From NCBI GenBank assembly GCA_023393475.1, contig JAEWLC010000075.1, positions 1 to 37,257 of the forward strand: a stretch of 37,257 nt of DNA. Reading direction: 5' to 3'. The first letter of the stretch is position 1; each line of letters begins with the position of its first letter. Shown here piece after piece: positions 9,038-15,272 of the stretch. The notes under the pieces were generated by a model that was given only the letters and a program-made list of their open reading frames with translations, had not been told where the DNA came from and made no database searches. The translations under genes were made by a program, and so were the position numbers. The stretch comes from Pseudomonadota bacterium (GTDB lineage Bacteria > Pseudomonadota > Alphaproteobacteria > Rhizobiales > Devosiaceae).

Positions 9038-9196
9038 ATGACTTTGAGCACGATCATCATCATTCTGCTGATCCTGCTGTTGATCGGCGCCATACCGGCC
9101 TGGCCCTACTCCCGCTCCTGGGGAGCTTACCCCTCCGGTATTCTCGGCGTCGTGCTCGTCATCGTCATCATCCTCGTGTTGATGCGCGTTTTCTGA
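9038..9196 (+). CDS. DUF3309 small membrane protein, 52 aa
   Basis: A 52-residue protein with an N-terminal hydrophobic helix (STIIIIILLILLLIGAIP-like), a short loop with the family hallmark PAWPYSRSWGAYPSGILG, and a second hydrophobic helix (VVLVIVIILVLM). This is the DUF3309 pattern. The members are tiny two-helix inner-membrane proteins of unknown function, common in alphaproteobacteria. A ribosome-binding site (AGGAG at 9027-9031) overlaps the stop of the 55-aa gene, so the pair is co-translated. A strong terminator follows at 9242-9278. Its place in an EcfG-promoter operon points to a role in stress. Confidence 0.88.
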   Translation: MTLSTIIIILLILLLIGAIPAWPYSRSWGAYPSGILGVVLVIVIILVLMRVF

Positions 9197-9241
9197 CGAG
9201 CTCGTGCGGGCCAAGGTCGCCCCCCTTTAGGCTCGCCTTAG

Positions 9242-9278
9242 GCACCCCGGTTCGCGCCCGAACCGGGGTGCACTTTTT
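9242..9278 (+). terminator. Rho-independent terminator after DUF3309
   Basis: A perfect 13-bp stem (9242-9254 pairing with 9259-9271) with a four-base loop is followed by TTTTT at 9274-9278. It ends the 8861-9196 operon just before the next EcfG-type promoter. Confidence 0.92.
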
Positions 9279-9299
9279 GTGCGGCGCCGTGGGCCCCTC

Positions 9300-9324
9300 G
9301 GAACTTCCACACCCCCGGCGCGTT
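9300..9324 (+). promoter_or_regulatory. EcfG-type sigma promoter (GGAAC-N16-CGTT)
   Basis: GGAAC at 9300-9304 and CGTT at 9321-9324 with a 16-base spacer. It lies between the terminator at 9242-9278 and the DUF883-like gene at 9354, so it should drive the 9354-10235 pair. Confidence 0.87.
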
Positions 9325-9353
9325 GTTACGGCAACCAAACAGGAGCGTACACG

Positions 9354-9767
9354 ATGGCTTCGACTACAGACATGGCTCCCAACCGGAGCTCCTCTGCGTC
9401 TACTCCGGCACGTCGCGCAGCATCGAACGGACCGCGCCGGGCGTCGGCCCGAACCAGTGCCGCATCGCGTGCCGCAGCGTCTCGCGAAGACGATCTGGCG
9501 GCGCAGGTCCAGCAGCTTCAGAATGACCTGAAGTCAATTGCTTCCACCCTTGCCAGCCTGGCAGAGGACAAGGTGAACGACGCGCAGTCGATCGCCAAGC
9601 GAGAGGTGAAGAACGCGGCCAAGGCCGGTCAGCACGCGCTGGAAGATGTACAGGACGAGTTCGGCCAGCTCGAAAAGCAGATCAAGGACACCATCCGCGA
9701 GAAGCCTCTCACCGCAGTCGCCGGCGCTATCGCGCTCGGCTTTGTTCTCGCTGTCGTGTCGAGGTAG
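9354..9767 (+). CDS. DUF883/ElaB-YqjD-like membrane-anchored protein
   Basis: A 137-residue protein. Residues 1-45 are a low-complexity Ala/Arg/Ser-rich basic tail, about 47-112 are a long charged amphipathic helix or coiled coil (DDLAAQVQQLQNDLKSIAS to LEKQIKDTIREKPLTA), and about 118-137 are one C-terminal membrane helix. This layout is that of ElaB/YqjD/DUF883 proteins, C-tail-anchored inner-membrane proteins; E. coli YqjD and ElaB bind ribosomes in stationary phase. The start at 9354 is set by an AGGAG site at 9341. The gene is expressed from an EcfG-type promoter and is 3 bp from the next gene, so the pair resembles the yqjD-yqjE arrangement of enterobacteria. Confidence 0.8.
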   Translation: MASTTDMAPNRSSSASTPARRAASNGPRRASARTSAASRAAASREDDLAAQVQQLQNDLKSIASTLASLAEDKVNDAQSIAKREVKNAAKAGQHALEDVQDEFGQLEKQIKDTIREKPLTAVAGAIALGFVLAVVSR

Positions 9768-9770
9768 TCG

Positions 9771-10235
9771 ATGCACCTGCTGGCCCTGGCGGCCTCGGTC
9801 CTTGGGATCGAGATCGACGAGTTGCTGGATCAATTCAAGCGCAACGCCATGGCCTGGTCGGCCGTGGCGTTGTTTGCGTTGATCGGCGCCGCCTTCATGC
9901 TCGTCGCACTGAATGCGTGGCTCACCGCGATGTGGGGACCCATAGTTGCCCCGCTTGTCATTGGAGGCGGCGGCCTGCTGATTGCGATCGGCATCTGGAT
10001 TTCGATTGTGATCCTTGATGGCATTGCCCGCCGAAGAGCTGCCGAGCGCCGCAACGCCACCGAAAAAACCGCGCTGGTCACCACCGCAGCTCTGACTGCG
10101 CTGCCATTGGTGCTGAAGTCCGACATCATGAAGAAGGTGGGTATTCCGGTCGGCGGGGCGCTGGCTGCGGCCTACCTGCTTTCGAGGCCCGATGGTCGGC
10201 ACGACCGGCGCACAAACGGGCACGATCCCGACTGA
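9771..10235 (+). CDS. Holin-like (YqjE-type) membrane protein
   Basis: A 154-residue membrane protein with two strong hydrophobic helices at about 25-50 (WSAVALFALIGAAFMLVALNAW) and 55-80 (IVAPLVIGGGGLLIAIGIWISIVIL), then a basic segment (ARRRAAERR) and a weaker hydrophobic region near 98-140. The two-helix core and the position right after a DUF883 gene fit the phage-holin-superfamily YqjE proteins, which are not lytic holins. The call is from layout and context; sequence identity is not strong enough for certainty. It shares the EcfG-type promoter at 9300-9324 with the upstream gene. Confidence 0.6.
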   Translation: MHLLALAASVLGIEIDELLDQFKRNAMAWSAVALFALIGAAFMLVALNAWLTAMWGPIVAPLVIGGGGLLIAIGIWISIVILDGIARRRAAERRNATEKTALVTTAALTALPLVLKSDIMKKVGIPVGGALAAAYLLSRPDGRHDRRTNGHDPD

Positions 10236-10241
10236 TGTGAC

Positions 10242-10266
10242 GGAACCCCGTCCTGGCGACTGCGTT
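10242..10266 (+). promoter_or_regulatory. EcfG-type sigma promoter (GGAAC-N16-CGTT)
   Basis: GGAAC at 10242-10246, a 16-base spacer, and CGTT at 10263-10266, all after the stop at 10235 and 66 bases before the 77-aa gene at 10333. Confidence 0.85.
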
Positions 10267-10332
10267 ATCCGATGCACCGCCTCATGAAGGGGCGAAAGGC
10301 CAAAGGAACGAAGGATTTCCAGGAGTGTGAGC

Positions 10333-10566
10333 ATGACCCACATCAAGCGGAAGATCGTTACAATCCTGACCGACGACCACATCCCCCAGGGGGAGAAGGT
10401 GACCATTCTTCGCCAGCTCGAAGCTGACTCCCTCTCGAAGGAGCGCAGCGCCACCGAGGGGATGACTCCGGTGGATGGCGACGACGGCGAGGACCTCAAG
10501 ACCATCGAGAACGCCCTGCGCAAGCTCGGCCAGGAGCCCGTCGAGGCAGGCGCCTCCAGCCTGTAA
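10333..10566 (+). CDS. Hypothetical stress-island protein, 77 aa
   Basis: An AGGAG site at 10321-10325, seven bases before the ATG at 10333, sets the start. The protein is soluble and mostly charged: a short helix (THIKRKIVTILTDDHIPQG), a second helix (EKVTILRQLEADSLSKERSA), an acidic linker (DGDDGED) and a final helix (LKTIENALRKLGQEP). I do not recognise a family. It has its own perfect EcfG-type promoter and its own terminator, so it is a single-gene unit of the stress response. It may be a small adaptor or regulator, but that is a guess. Confidence 0.75.
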   Translation: MTHIKRKIVTILTDDHIPQGEKVTILRQLEADSLSKERSATEGMTPVDGDDGEDLKTIENALRKLGQEPVEAGASSL

Positions 10567-10586
10567 CCTCGATCCACCAGTTTCAG

Positions 10587-10619
10587 GCCCCGCCCGGCGT
10601 ACCGCGGCGGGGCTTCTCT
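10587..10619 (+). terminator. Terminator between convergent genes
   Basis: An 8-bp GC stem (10587-10594 with 10606-10613) is followed by a pyrimidine-rich tract (TTCTCT). It ends the 77-aa gene. The hairpin sits just past the stop of the convergent lipid-kinase gene and may act in both directions. Confidence 0.65.
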
Positions 10620-11550
10620 ATGCGGTGTTGATCACCGGGTCTGCCATCGGCTCCGAACCGGGCAGGACGACCTTCAGGCCACCGGCGTGAACGAGAAGGT
10701 CGATAGTACGATCGAGCGGTACGAGTTCGCCGTCGATAACAGCCTGAGCCGACGCTTTGCGTCGCGGAAAGCTCAGCGCGACCTGCGCCACTTCCCGCTC
10801 CGACACGAGCGGATGTTGCTTCCAGTTGCCGAACACCAGTGACAGCGCGAGGCGCGCCAGTTCCGGCGCCGGCATCGGCTTCACCACATAAATGCCGAGT
10901 ACGCCACGATCGACCGCCTCTGCGTAGGGCACATGGCCCTCCCCGAGCACGTTGTTCGATACGGCGATGGCCGTGGCCTTTCTCCGAACGGTCCCCTGTG
11001 CTGTGGTGATATCGGCAACAAACACCAGCGGGCGCGACAGGGCGAGCGCGACCGCCCGCAGGCTGGCGATGATCTTGCCCCACCGGCTGCTATAGGAGAG
11101 CCCGTTGCGGATCTTCACCAGCCGCGAATGCATGCCGACAGAATACTGATGCACGAATGGCCGCCCGTTCGCCGTCGCAATGTCGACAGAGCTGACCTCG
11201 CCCCGGGCGATGGCCTCGACGGCGGCCTCAAGCTGAAGCGGCACGCCCAGCGAGCGCGCAAACAGGTTCATCGTGCCCGCCGGCAGCACTGCCAGCGCCA
11301 TCTTGTGCTTGAAGCAGATGCCGGCGGCGGCCGAGATGGTGCCATCGCCACCACCGGCAAGGAGCGCATCCGAGGCGGGATCCCGGGCGGCGCGCTCGAG
11401 TTCTCGACCAAGTTCGTCGCCCGCCACCACGCGGCATTCAAGACTATGGCCATGCGCAGCAAAGGTCGTCTCGGCCGCCGTCGCGAAGGCCGGCATGTCC
11501 ATGGTGCGGAACGTGCCGCCATCCTTGTTCAGCACGCCGATGAAGTGCAT
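10618..11550 (-). CDS. Diacylglycerol kinase-family lipid kinase
   Basis: A 310-residue protein of the DagK_cat/YegS type. The nucleotide-binding motif GGGDGT is at residues 66-71 and PAGTMN at 90-95; the C-terminal beta-sandwich follows (AQAVIDGELVPLD). These enzymes phosphorylate diacylglycerol or related lipids with ATP at the inner face of the membrane and recycle lipid head-group by-products. The N-terminus starts directly with the kinase strand, with no signal or membrane helix. A GGAGG site five bases before the ATG at 11550 supports the start. It follows the Crp/Fnr gene by 46 bp on the same strand, so the two may be co-transcribed. Confidence 0.9.
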   Translation of the reverse strand: MHFIGVLNKDGGTFRTMDMPAFATAAETTFAAHGHSLECRVVAGDELGRELERAARDPASDALLAGGGDGTISAAAGICFKHKMALAVLPAGTMNLFARSLGVPLQLEAAVEAIARGEVSSVDIATANGRPFVHQYSVGMHSRLVKIRNGLSYSSRWGKIIASLRAVALALSRPLVFVADITTAQGTVRRKATAIAVSNNVLGEGHVPYAEAVDRGVLGIYVVKPMPAPELARLALSLVFGNWKQHPLVSEREVAQVALSFPRRKASAQAVIDGELVPLDRTIDLLVHAGGLKVVLPGSEPMADPVINTA

Positions 11551-11596
11551 CGCGCCCTCCAGCTGCAGTGCGCTCCGCCGATGGCGCCGGTGCAGC

Positions 11597-12343
11597 TCAA
11601 ATCAATGGTCGCCGGCTCTCGCCCAAGCCGTCCCACCCCGAAAGCTCGGTGAGCCCATCTGGATCGAGAACTTCGCAGGCGCGATCGTGCCAGCGGATCA
11701 GTCCCCGCTCCGCCAGCTTGCGAAGCGTCTTGTTGGTATGGACGATCGACAGGCCCAAGGTGTCGGCAACGTGCTGCTGACTGATCGGGATCAGCGGGCG
11801 CTTGGCCATGCCGATCTTCTCGGCGCGCTGGTAGAGGAAGGCAATCAGATAGGCCGCGCGTTCGAGAGCACTTCGCCGACCGACGCTCAGCAGGTTCTCG
11901 TCCAGCATGCGCTCCTCGCGGGAGGCCAGCCAGGTGATGTCGAACGCCAGCGACGGATAGCCCTCGAACAGGGTCGCGAGGCTGTCGCGCTGGAACACAC
12001 AGAGCACCACCGGGGACAGCGACTCCACGGAATGCTCCATCTTGCCGATAACCGACCCCTGCAACCCCACCAGATCGCCCGGCAACAGGAAGTTCAGGAT
12101 CTGGCGCCGCCCATCCTCGAGCAGCTTGTAGCGAAAGGCCCAGCCCGAGAGCAGCGTGAACAGCTGCGCGCTGTGCGAGCCCTCGGCCAGGATCATCGAC
12201 CCTGCCTCCTGGACAAGCTCGCCCCGCTTGAAGCCGCTGACGAACTTCAGTTCTTCCGGAGTGAAATCGCGGAAATATGGATTGGCACGCAGTGGACACT
12301 GCTCGCAGGGAACGCGCCGGGCTGGCGTATTGGTGAGTGACAT
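11597..12343 (-). CDS. Crp/Fnr-family transcriptional regulator
   Basis: A 248-residue regulator. Residues about 30-145 form the cyclic-nucleotide-binding-type beta-roll (LFTLLSGWAFRYKLLEDGRRQILNFLLPGD in pieces), and about 150-230 the long helix and winged helix-turn-helix (PISQQHVADTLGLSIVHTNKTLRKL). Near the N-terminus is C-E-Q-C-P-L-R, a paired cysteine motif common in alphaproteobacterial members; whether it binds a metal or cluster is unknown. I chose the ATG at 12343 because family members start shortly before this cysteine pair; a GTG at 12424 or ATGs at 12370 and 12367 would add residues without a better ribosome-binding site. It is divergent from the receiver-like gene. Confidence 0.9.
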   Translation of the reverse strand: MSLTNTPARRVPCEQCPLRANPYFRDFTPEELKFVSGFKRGELVQEAGSMILAEGSHSAQLFTLLSGWAFRYKLLEDGRRQILNFLLPGDLVGLQGSVIGKMEHSVESLSPVVLCVFQRDSLATLFEGYPSLAFDITWLASREERMLDENLLSVGRRSALERAAYLIAFLYQRAEKIGMAKRPLIPISQQHVADTLGLSIVHTNKTLRKLAERGLIRWHDRACEVLDPDGLTELSGWDGLGESRRPLI

Positions 12344-12426
12344 GTTGGCGACCTGAGTTGGCGCCATCATGCGCACCGGCAGCCGATCGGCAAGGGCAGC
12401 TGTAGCCCGGCGCGCACCAAACACGT

Positions 12427-12442
12427 GTCATTGTTAAATGAC
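12427..12442. promoter_or_regulatory. Palindromic operator candidate (GTCATT-N4-AATGAC)
   Basis: A perfect 6-bp inverted repeat with a four-base centre lies in the divergent region between the Crp/Fnr gene and the receiver-like gene. Its size and spacing are those of Crp/Fnr half-sites (5-bp arms, N4), although the bases differ from the FNR consensus. Autoregulation by the adjacent regulator is inference. Confidence 0.4.
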
Positions 12443-12501
12443 CGCAGGATCGCTTCCCCACACGATGCCAGCGCCCTCCACCGCGTCATGGAACAGATCG
12501 C

Positions 12502-12864
12502 ATGCTTGGCCTGACTATCCTCGTCGTCGAGGAGGAATACCTTGTTGCCGCCGAAATCGAGGCAACGCTCTTGGCTGAAGGCGCATCGAAGGTGATGATT
12601 GCCCGTGACCTTGAAGACGTTGGGCCCCAGACCCCGGCATTCGACCTTGCGATCATCGAGGCCAAGCTTGGCGCGCCGGACTCGATTGCCTTTGCCGCCT
12701 CGCTGAGTGAGGCCGGTGTAGCGGTGGTGGTGACTTCTGCCGATCGGGCAGTTTCGTCGCTGTTCACCGGCGCAGTCCCCTTGGAAAAGCCCTTCGACGA
12801 CAATGCGCTGCTGGCGGCATGCGAAGCGGCCCGCCGCATGAGCAGGCCGCTGGCTCAGGTATAG
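12502..12864 (+). CDS. Single-domain receiver-like protein, Glu at phosphosite
   Basis: A 120-residue stand-alone receiver fold (LTILVVEEEYLVAAEIEATL at the N-terminus, VVVTSAD for the Thr/Ser switch strand, LEKPFDD for the conserved lysine loop). Where normal receivers have the phospho-accepting aspartate (DLALLD), this one has DLAIIE, so Glu53 is at that position, and the acidic pocket is EEE rather than EDE or DDD. Glu can mimic the phosphorylated state, so the protein may be locked on or be a pseudo-receiver. It lies between a Crp/Fnr gene and the general-stress genes, and its end overlaps the ecfG stop by ten bases. Confidence 0.85.
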   Translation: MLGLTILVVEEEYLVAAEIEATLLAEGASKVMIARDLEDVGPQTPAFDLAIIEAKLGAPDSIAFAASLSEAGVAVVVTSADRAVSSLFTGAVPLEKPFDDNALLAACEAARRMSRPLAQV

Positions 12865-13409
12865 CGCGGCGACGTAGTGACCTGCGCTGACACCGCGTCG
12901 GGGCCGTAGTCCGACTCCCCTGCCACCTGCAGGAGTTCCTGCAGCTTGGTGCGGGCACGGCTGACGCGGCTCTTCATGGTGCCGACCGCGCACTTGCAGA
13001 TCTCGGCCGCCTCTTCGTAGGAAAAGCCCGAAGCGCCGATCAAGATGATGGCTTCGCGCTGATCGTCCGGCAGCTTGTCCAGCGCAGCCTTGAAGTCGGC
13101 CAGATCCATCGATCCGTACTGGGACGGGTGGACGGACAGGCGCTCGGTGAACACACCGTCGCTATCCTGCACCTCGCGGCCGCGCTTGCGCATCTGGCTG
13201 TAGAATTCGTTGCGCAGGATGGTGAACAGCCACGCCTTGATGTTGGTGCCCATCTCGAAGCTGTCCTGCTTCGCCCAGGCCTTCATCACGGTGTCCTGCA
13301 CCAGGTCGTCGGCCTTGTCGTGCCGTCCCGAAAGCGACACGGCGAACGCGCGCAGACTTGGGAGCGTGGCCAGCAACTCACGCTTGAAGCTCGGAGCCTC
13401 GGTGTTCAT
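12855..13409 (-). CDS. ecfG: EcfG-type ECF sigma factor, general stress response
   Basis: A 184-residue extracytoplasmic-function sigma factor. Region 2 (about 12-80) has FAVSLSGRHDKADDLVQDTVMKAW and NIKAWLFTILRNEFYSQMRKR, and region 4 (about 105-165) has LDKLPDDQREAIILIGASGFSYEEAAEICKCAVGTMKSRVSRAR, which are hallmarks of the EcfG group. It directs RNA polymerase to GGAAC-N16/17-CGTT promoters and is held inactive by NepR until phosphorylated PhyR sequesters NepR. The ATG at 13409 lies 4 bp after the nepR stop, so nepR and ecfG are one operon; an earlier in-frame ATG would overlap nepR. Six matching promoters lie within 7 kb around it. Some species call this gene rpoE or sigT. Confidence 0.96.
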   Translation of the reverse strand: MNTEAPSFKRELLATLPSLRAFAVSLSGRHDKADDLVQDTVMKAWAKQDSFEMGTNIKAWLFTILRNEFYSQMRKRGREVQDSDGVFTERLSVHPSQYGSMDLADFKAALDKLPDDQREAIILIGASGFSYEEAAEICKCAVGTMKSRVSRARTKLQELLQVAGESDYGPDAVSAQVTTSPRYT

Positions 13410-13413
13410 GAGG

Positions 13414-13617
13414 TCACTCGCCCTTTGCGGATTTGGTCTTGGCTTCGACGGCATCCAGCTGCTCGAGCAGGTCGAGAAGCTTGGCCGGCACCTCTTCCTG
13501 CTGGACCGCGCCGTAGAGCGCGCGCAGCTTGTTACCTATGTCGGAGTTGGCCCCGAGCCCGTCGTCCCGCCGCCTACGCAGCATACCCAGTTCATTCATA
13601 GTGCTTTTGTCTCGCAT
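13414..13617 (-). CDS. nepR: NepR anti-sigma factor
   Basis: A 67-residue protein with the NepR core, IGNKLRALYGAVQQEEVP followed by KLLDLLEQLD, that is two helices joined at the EEVP turn. NepR binds EcfG and blocks it; phosphorylated PhyR takes NepR away by mimicking the sigma factor. The N-terminus is basic and disordered (LRRRRDDG), and the C-terminus is short and charged. It is the first gene of the nepR-ecfG operon and is divergent from phyR, the classic arrangement. The ATG at 13617 has an AAGGG three bases before it; an internal ATG six codons later is an alternative start. Confidence 0.96.
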   Translation of the reverse strand: MRDKSTMNELGMLRRRRDDGLGANSDIGNKLRALYGAVQQEEVPAKLLDLLEQLDAVEAKTKSAKGE

Positions 13618-13672
13618 AAACCCTTAGCCCCACAGCAGGATTTGACGCCCCGTTTTCCAGCCGCAGGCCAAC

Positions 13673-13697
13673 AATGCGCCCCGGCAAGAAAAGTTCC
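13673..13697 (-). promoter_or_regulatory. Degenerate EcfG-type promoter candidate for nepR-ecfG
   Basis: On the minus strand GGAAC (13697-13693) is followed after 16 bases by CATT (13676-13673), one mismatch from CGTT. It is 56 bases before the nepR ATG. Autoregulation of nepR-ecfG is usual in the group, but the mismatch keeps this tentative. Confidence 0.45.
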
Positions 13698-13707
13698 ATA
13701 TTTCGTC

Positions 13708-13733
13708 GGAACCAAAATTCTCATCATTCCGTT
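13708..13733 (+). promoter_or_regulatory. EcfG-type sigma promoter of phyR (GGAAC-N17-CGTT)
   Basis: GGAAC at 13708-13712 and CGTT at 13730-13733 with a 17-base spacer, 44 bases before the phyR ATG. This gives the positive feedback typical of the system. Confidence 0.88.
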
Positions 13734-13777
13734 GTGGGCATGGTAAGCTCAAAAAGCGTCACGGGAGTAGTCAATCA

Positions 13778-14572
13778 ATGTCCCTTTCTACGCGGATCGC
13801 CCCGCATCTTCCCTACCTGCGTCGGTTTTCCCGCGCGGTCACTGGCTCTCAGACTTCGGGCGACGCCTACGTAGCGGCAACCCTCGAAGCCCTGATTGCC
13901 GATCTGTCGATCTTCCCTAACGCCTCGAACGATCGCATCGCGCTCTACAAGCTTTATTCCGGCCTGTTTTCCAGCTCTGCCGTATCGGTGCCGCCGCCCA
14001 GCTCGACTTTCCCATGGGAAGCGCGCGCCGCGGCAAACCTCGCCAACCTGTCGCCCAAGCCGCGTCAGGCCTTCCTGCTCGTATCCGTCGAGGGCTTCAA
14101 CCACGACGAAGCGGCTGAAGTGCTGGATGTCAGCCCGACCGAGTTCGGCGAACTGCTGCAGCAGGCTTCGGCCGAGATTTCAAAGCAGGTCGCGACCGAC
14201 ATCCTCATCATCGAGGACGAGCCGCTGATCGCAATGGACATCGAGCAAATGGTCGAGGGCCTCGGGCACCGCGTCGTCGGTATCGCCCGCACCCACAAGG
14301 AAGCCGTGGCCCTCTATCACAAGACCCAGCCGCGGATGATCCTCGCCGATATCCAGCTGGCCGACGGCTCGTCGGGCATCGATGCGGTGAACGACATCCT
14401 CCATGCCCACCCGATCCCGGTGATCTTCATCACGGCGTTCCCCGAGCGCCTGCTCACCGGTGAGCGGCCGGAGCCAACCTTCCTCGTCACCAAGCCGTTC
14501 AACCCGGACATGGTGCGCGCCCTGATCAGCCAGGCGCTGTTCTTCGACGAAGGTTCTCGCGCCGCGGCCTGA
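13778..14572 (+). CDS. phyR: PhyR, anti-anti-sigma response regulator
   Basis: A 264-residue protein with the PhyR order: an EcfG-like sigma-mimic domain (residues about 1-135, with LSPKPRQAFLLVSVEGFNHDEAAEVL resembling sigma region 4) then a receiver domain (about 140-258). The receiver has the acidic pair Glu146-Asp147, phospho-acceptor Asp191 (LADIQLADGSSG), Thr219 and Lys239, and the FATGUY-type motif FITAFPERLLTG. When phosphorylated by HWE-type kinases it opens and binds NepR, freeing EcfG. No such kinase gene is in the window. It is divergent from nepR-ecfG, with 160 bp between, and has its own EcfG-type promoter and terminator. Confidence 0.97.
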   Translation: MSLSTRIAPHLPYLRRFSRAVTGSQTSGDAYVAATLEALIADLSIFPNASNDRIALYKLYSGLFSSSAVSVPPPSSTFPWEARAAANLANLSPKPRQAFLLVSVEGFNHDEAAEVLDVSPTEFGELLQQASAEISKQVATDILIIEDEPLIAMDIEQMVEGLGHRVVGIARTHKEAVALYHKTQPRMILADIQLADGSSGIDAVNDILHAHPIPVIFITAFPERLLTGERPEPTFLVTKPFNPDMVRALISQALFFDEGSRAAA

Positions 14573-14595
14573 ACCCCGCCACCGACTGAGTATGT

Positions 14596-14627
14596 GAGAG
14601 CCGGGCCCTGCCCGGCTCTCTGCTTTT
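14596..14627 (+). terminator. Rho-independent terminator of phyR
   Basis: A perfect 10-bp stem (14596-14605 with 14611-14620) with a five-base loop is followed by TGCTTTT. It lies 24 bases after the phyR stop. Confidence 0.85.
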
Positions 14628-14629
14628 CG

Positions 14630-14655
14630 GGAACTCTGTAGGCGGGACGGACGTT
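14630..14655 (+). promoter_or_regulatory. EcfG-type sigma promoter (GGAAC-N17-CGTT)
   Basis: GGAAC at 14630-14634 and CGTT at 14652-14655 with a 17-base spacer. It begins immediately after the phyR terminator and is 36 bases before the DUF1328 ATG. Confidence 0.87.
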
Positions 14656-14691
14656 TAGAGGTCATCGAAGCGTCCAATGGAGAATGGCAAA

Positions 14692-14859
14692 ATGCTGCAA
14701 TACGCTCTCATCTTTCTCGTCGTCGCGATCATCGCCGGCGTGCTCGGTTTCGGCGGTATCGCCGGTGCTGCGTCGGGCATCGCGCAGATACTGTTCTTCG
14801 TGTTCCTGGCCTTCCTGGTCATCTCCCTGATCGTCGGCCTGTTCAAACGCGCCTCGTAG
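14692..14859 (+). CDS. DUF1328 small membrane protein, 55 aa
   Basis: A two-helix membrane protein with the DUF1328 pattern: MLQYALIFLVVAIIAG, then GFGGIAGAASGIAQ, then a second hydrophobic helix ending LIVGLFKR. Members are abundant small inner-membrane proteins, often stress or stationary-phase induced; the molecular function is unknown. I chose the ATG at 14692 because a GGAG at 14679-14682 sits nine bases before it and family members start at this Met; the ATG at 14677 would overlap that site. It has its own EcfG-type promoter and a terminator at 14912-14940. Confidence 0.9.
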   Translation: MLQYALIFLVVAIIAGVLGFGGIAGAASGIAQILFFVFLAFLVISLIVGLFKRAS

Positions 14860-14911
14860 GCGCCTCCAAAGCTCGGGCCGTCCCTGCCGGGTCCGCGGTT
14901 CGAGGTGGCAG

Positions 14912-14940
14912 CGGCCTCATCCAGGTGGATGGGGCCGTTT
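14912..14940 (+). terminator. Terminator of the DUF1328 gene
   Basis: An 11-bp stem with one G-T pair (14912-14922 with 14927-14937) and a four-base loop is followed by a short T tract (TTTGCTTG). Confidence 0.75.
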
Positions 14941-14964
14941 GCTTGTCTGGGCACCCGGACAAAG

Positions 14965-14990
14965 CAAAGGCCCCGCCGGAGCGGGGCCTT
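14965..14990 (-). terminator. Terminator of the csbD-like gene
   Basis: Read on the minus strand, a perfect 10-bp stem (14990-14981 with 14976-14967) with a four-base loop is followed by a T-rich run. It lies 17 bases past the stop of the CsbD gene. Confidence 0.8.
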
Positions 14991-15007
14991 CCATGGCGTA
15001 TCAGGGC

Positions 15008-15208
15008 TTAGTTCAGCCGGTCGAACCAGTCGTCCACGTCGCGCTCGGCCTCTTCCTGGGCCTTGCCGTAACGCTCCTGGATCTTGCCAGCGAGCTGTTT
15101 CCGGCTGCCCTTGATGACGTCGAGGTCATTGTCGGTGAGCTTGCCCCACTGGGTCTGTACCTTGCCCTTGAACTGCTCCCAGTTACCTTCAACCTGGTTC
15201 CAATTCAT
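15008..15208 (-). CDS. CsbD-family stress protein
   Basis: A 66-residue soluble protein with the CsbD signature: MNWNQVEGNWEQFKGKVQ, then WGKLTDNDLDVIKG and a charged C-terminal helix (QERYGKAQEEAERDVDDW). CsbD proteins (YjbJ in E. coli) are abundant under general stress or in stationary phase; their molecular role is unknown. An AGGAGA site precedes the ATG at 15208. It is transcribed from a perfect EcfG-type promoter at 15297-15273 on its strand, so it belongs to the PhyR/EcfG regulon. It is divergent from the amino-acid ABC transporter. Confidence 0.95.
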   Translation of the reverse strand: MNWNQVEGNWEQFKGKVQTQWGKLTDNDLDVIKGSRKQLAGKIQERYGKAQEEAERDVDDWFDRLN

Positions 15209-15272
15209 CGCAATATCTCCTCTCTCAGTTGGCTTGGGAAAGGAGCCGCCTCATGGTGGGCTCCGGTTGGAA

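Noticed and set aside
9771..10235. Phage holin as part of a prophage
   Set aside because: There is no lysin, integrase or structural phage gene; the protein is better explained as the YqjE-type partner of the DUF883 gene.
12489..12520. EcfG-type promoter before the receiver-like gene
   Set aside because: GGAAC occurs just before 12502 but there is no CGTT at the right distance, and it would start inside the gene.
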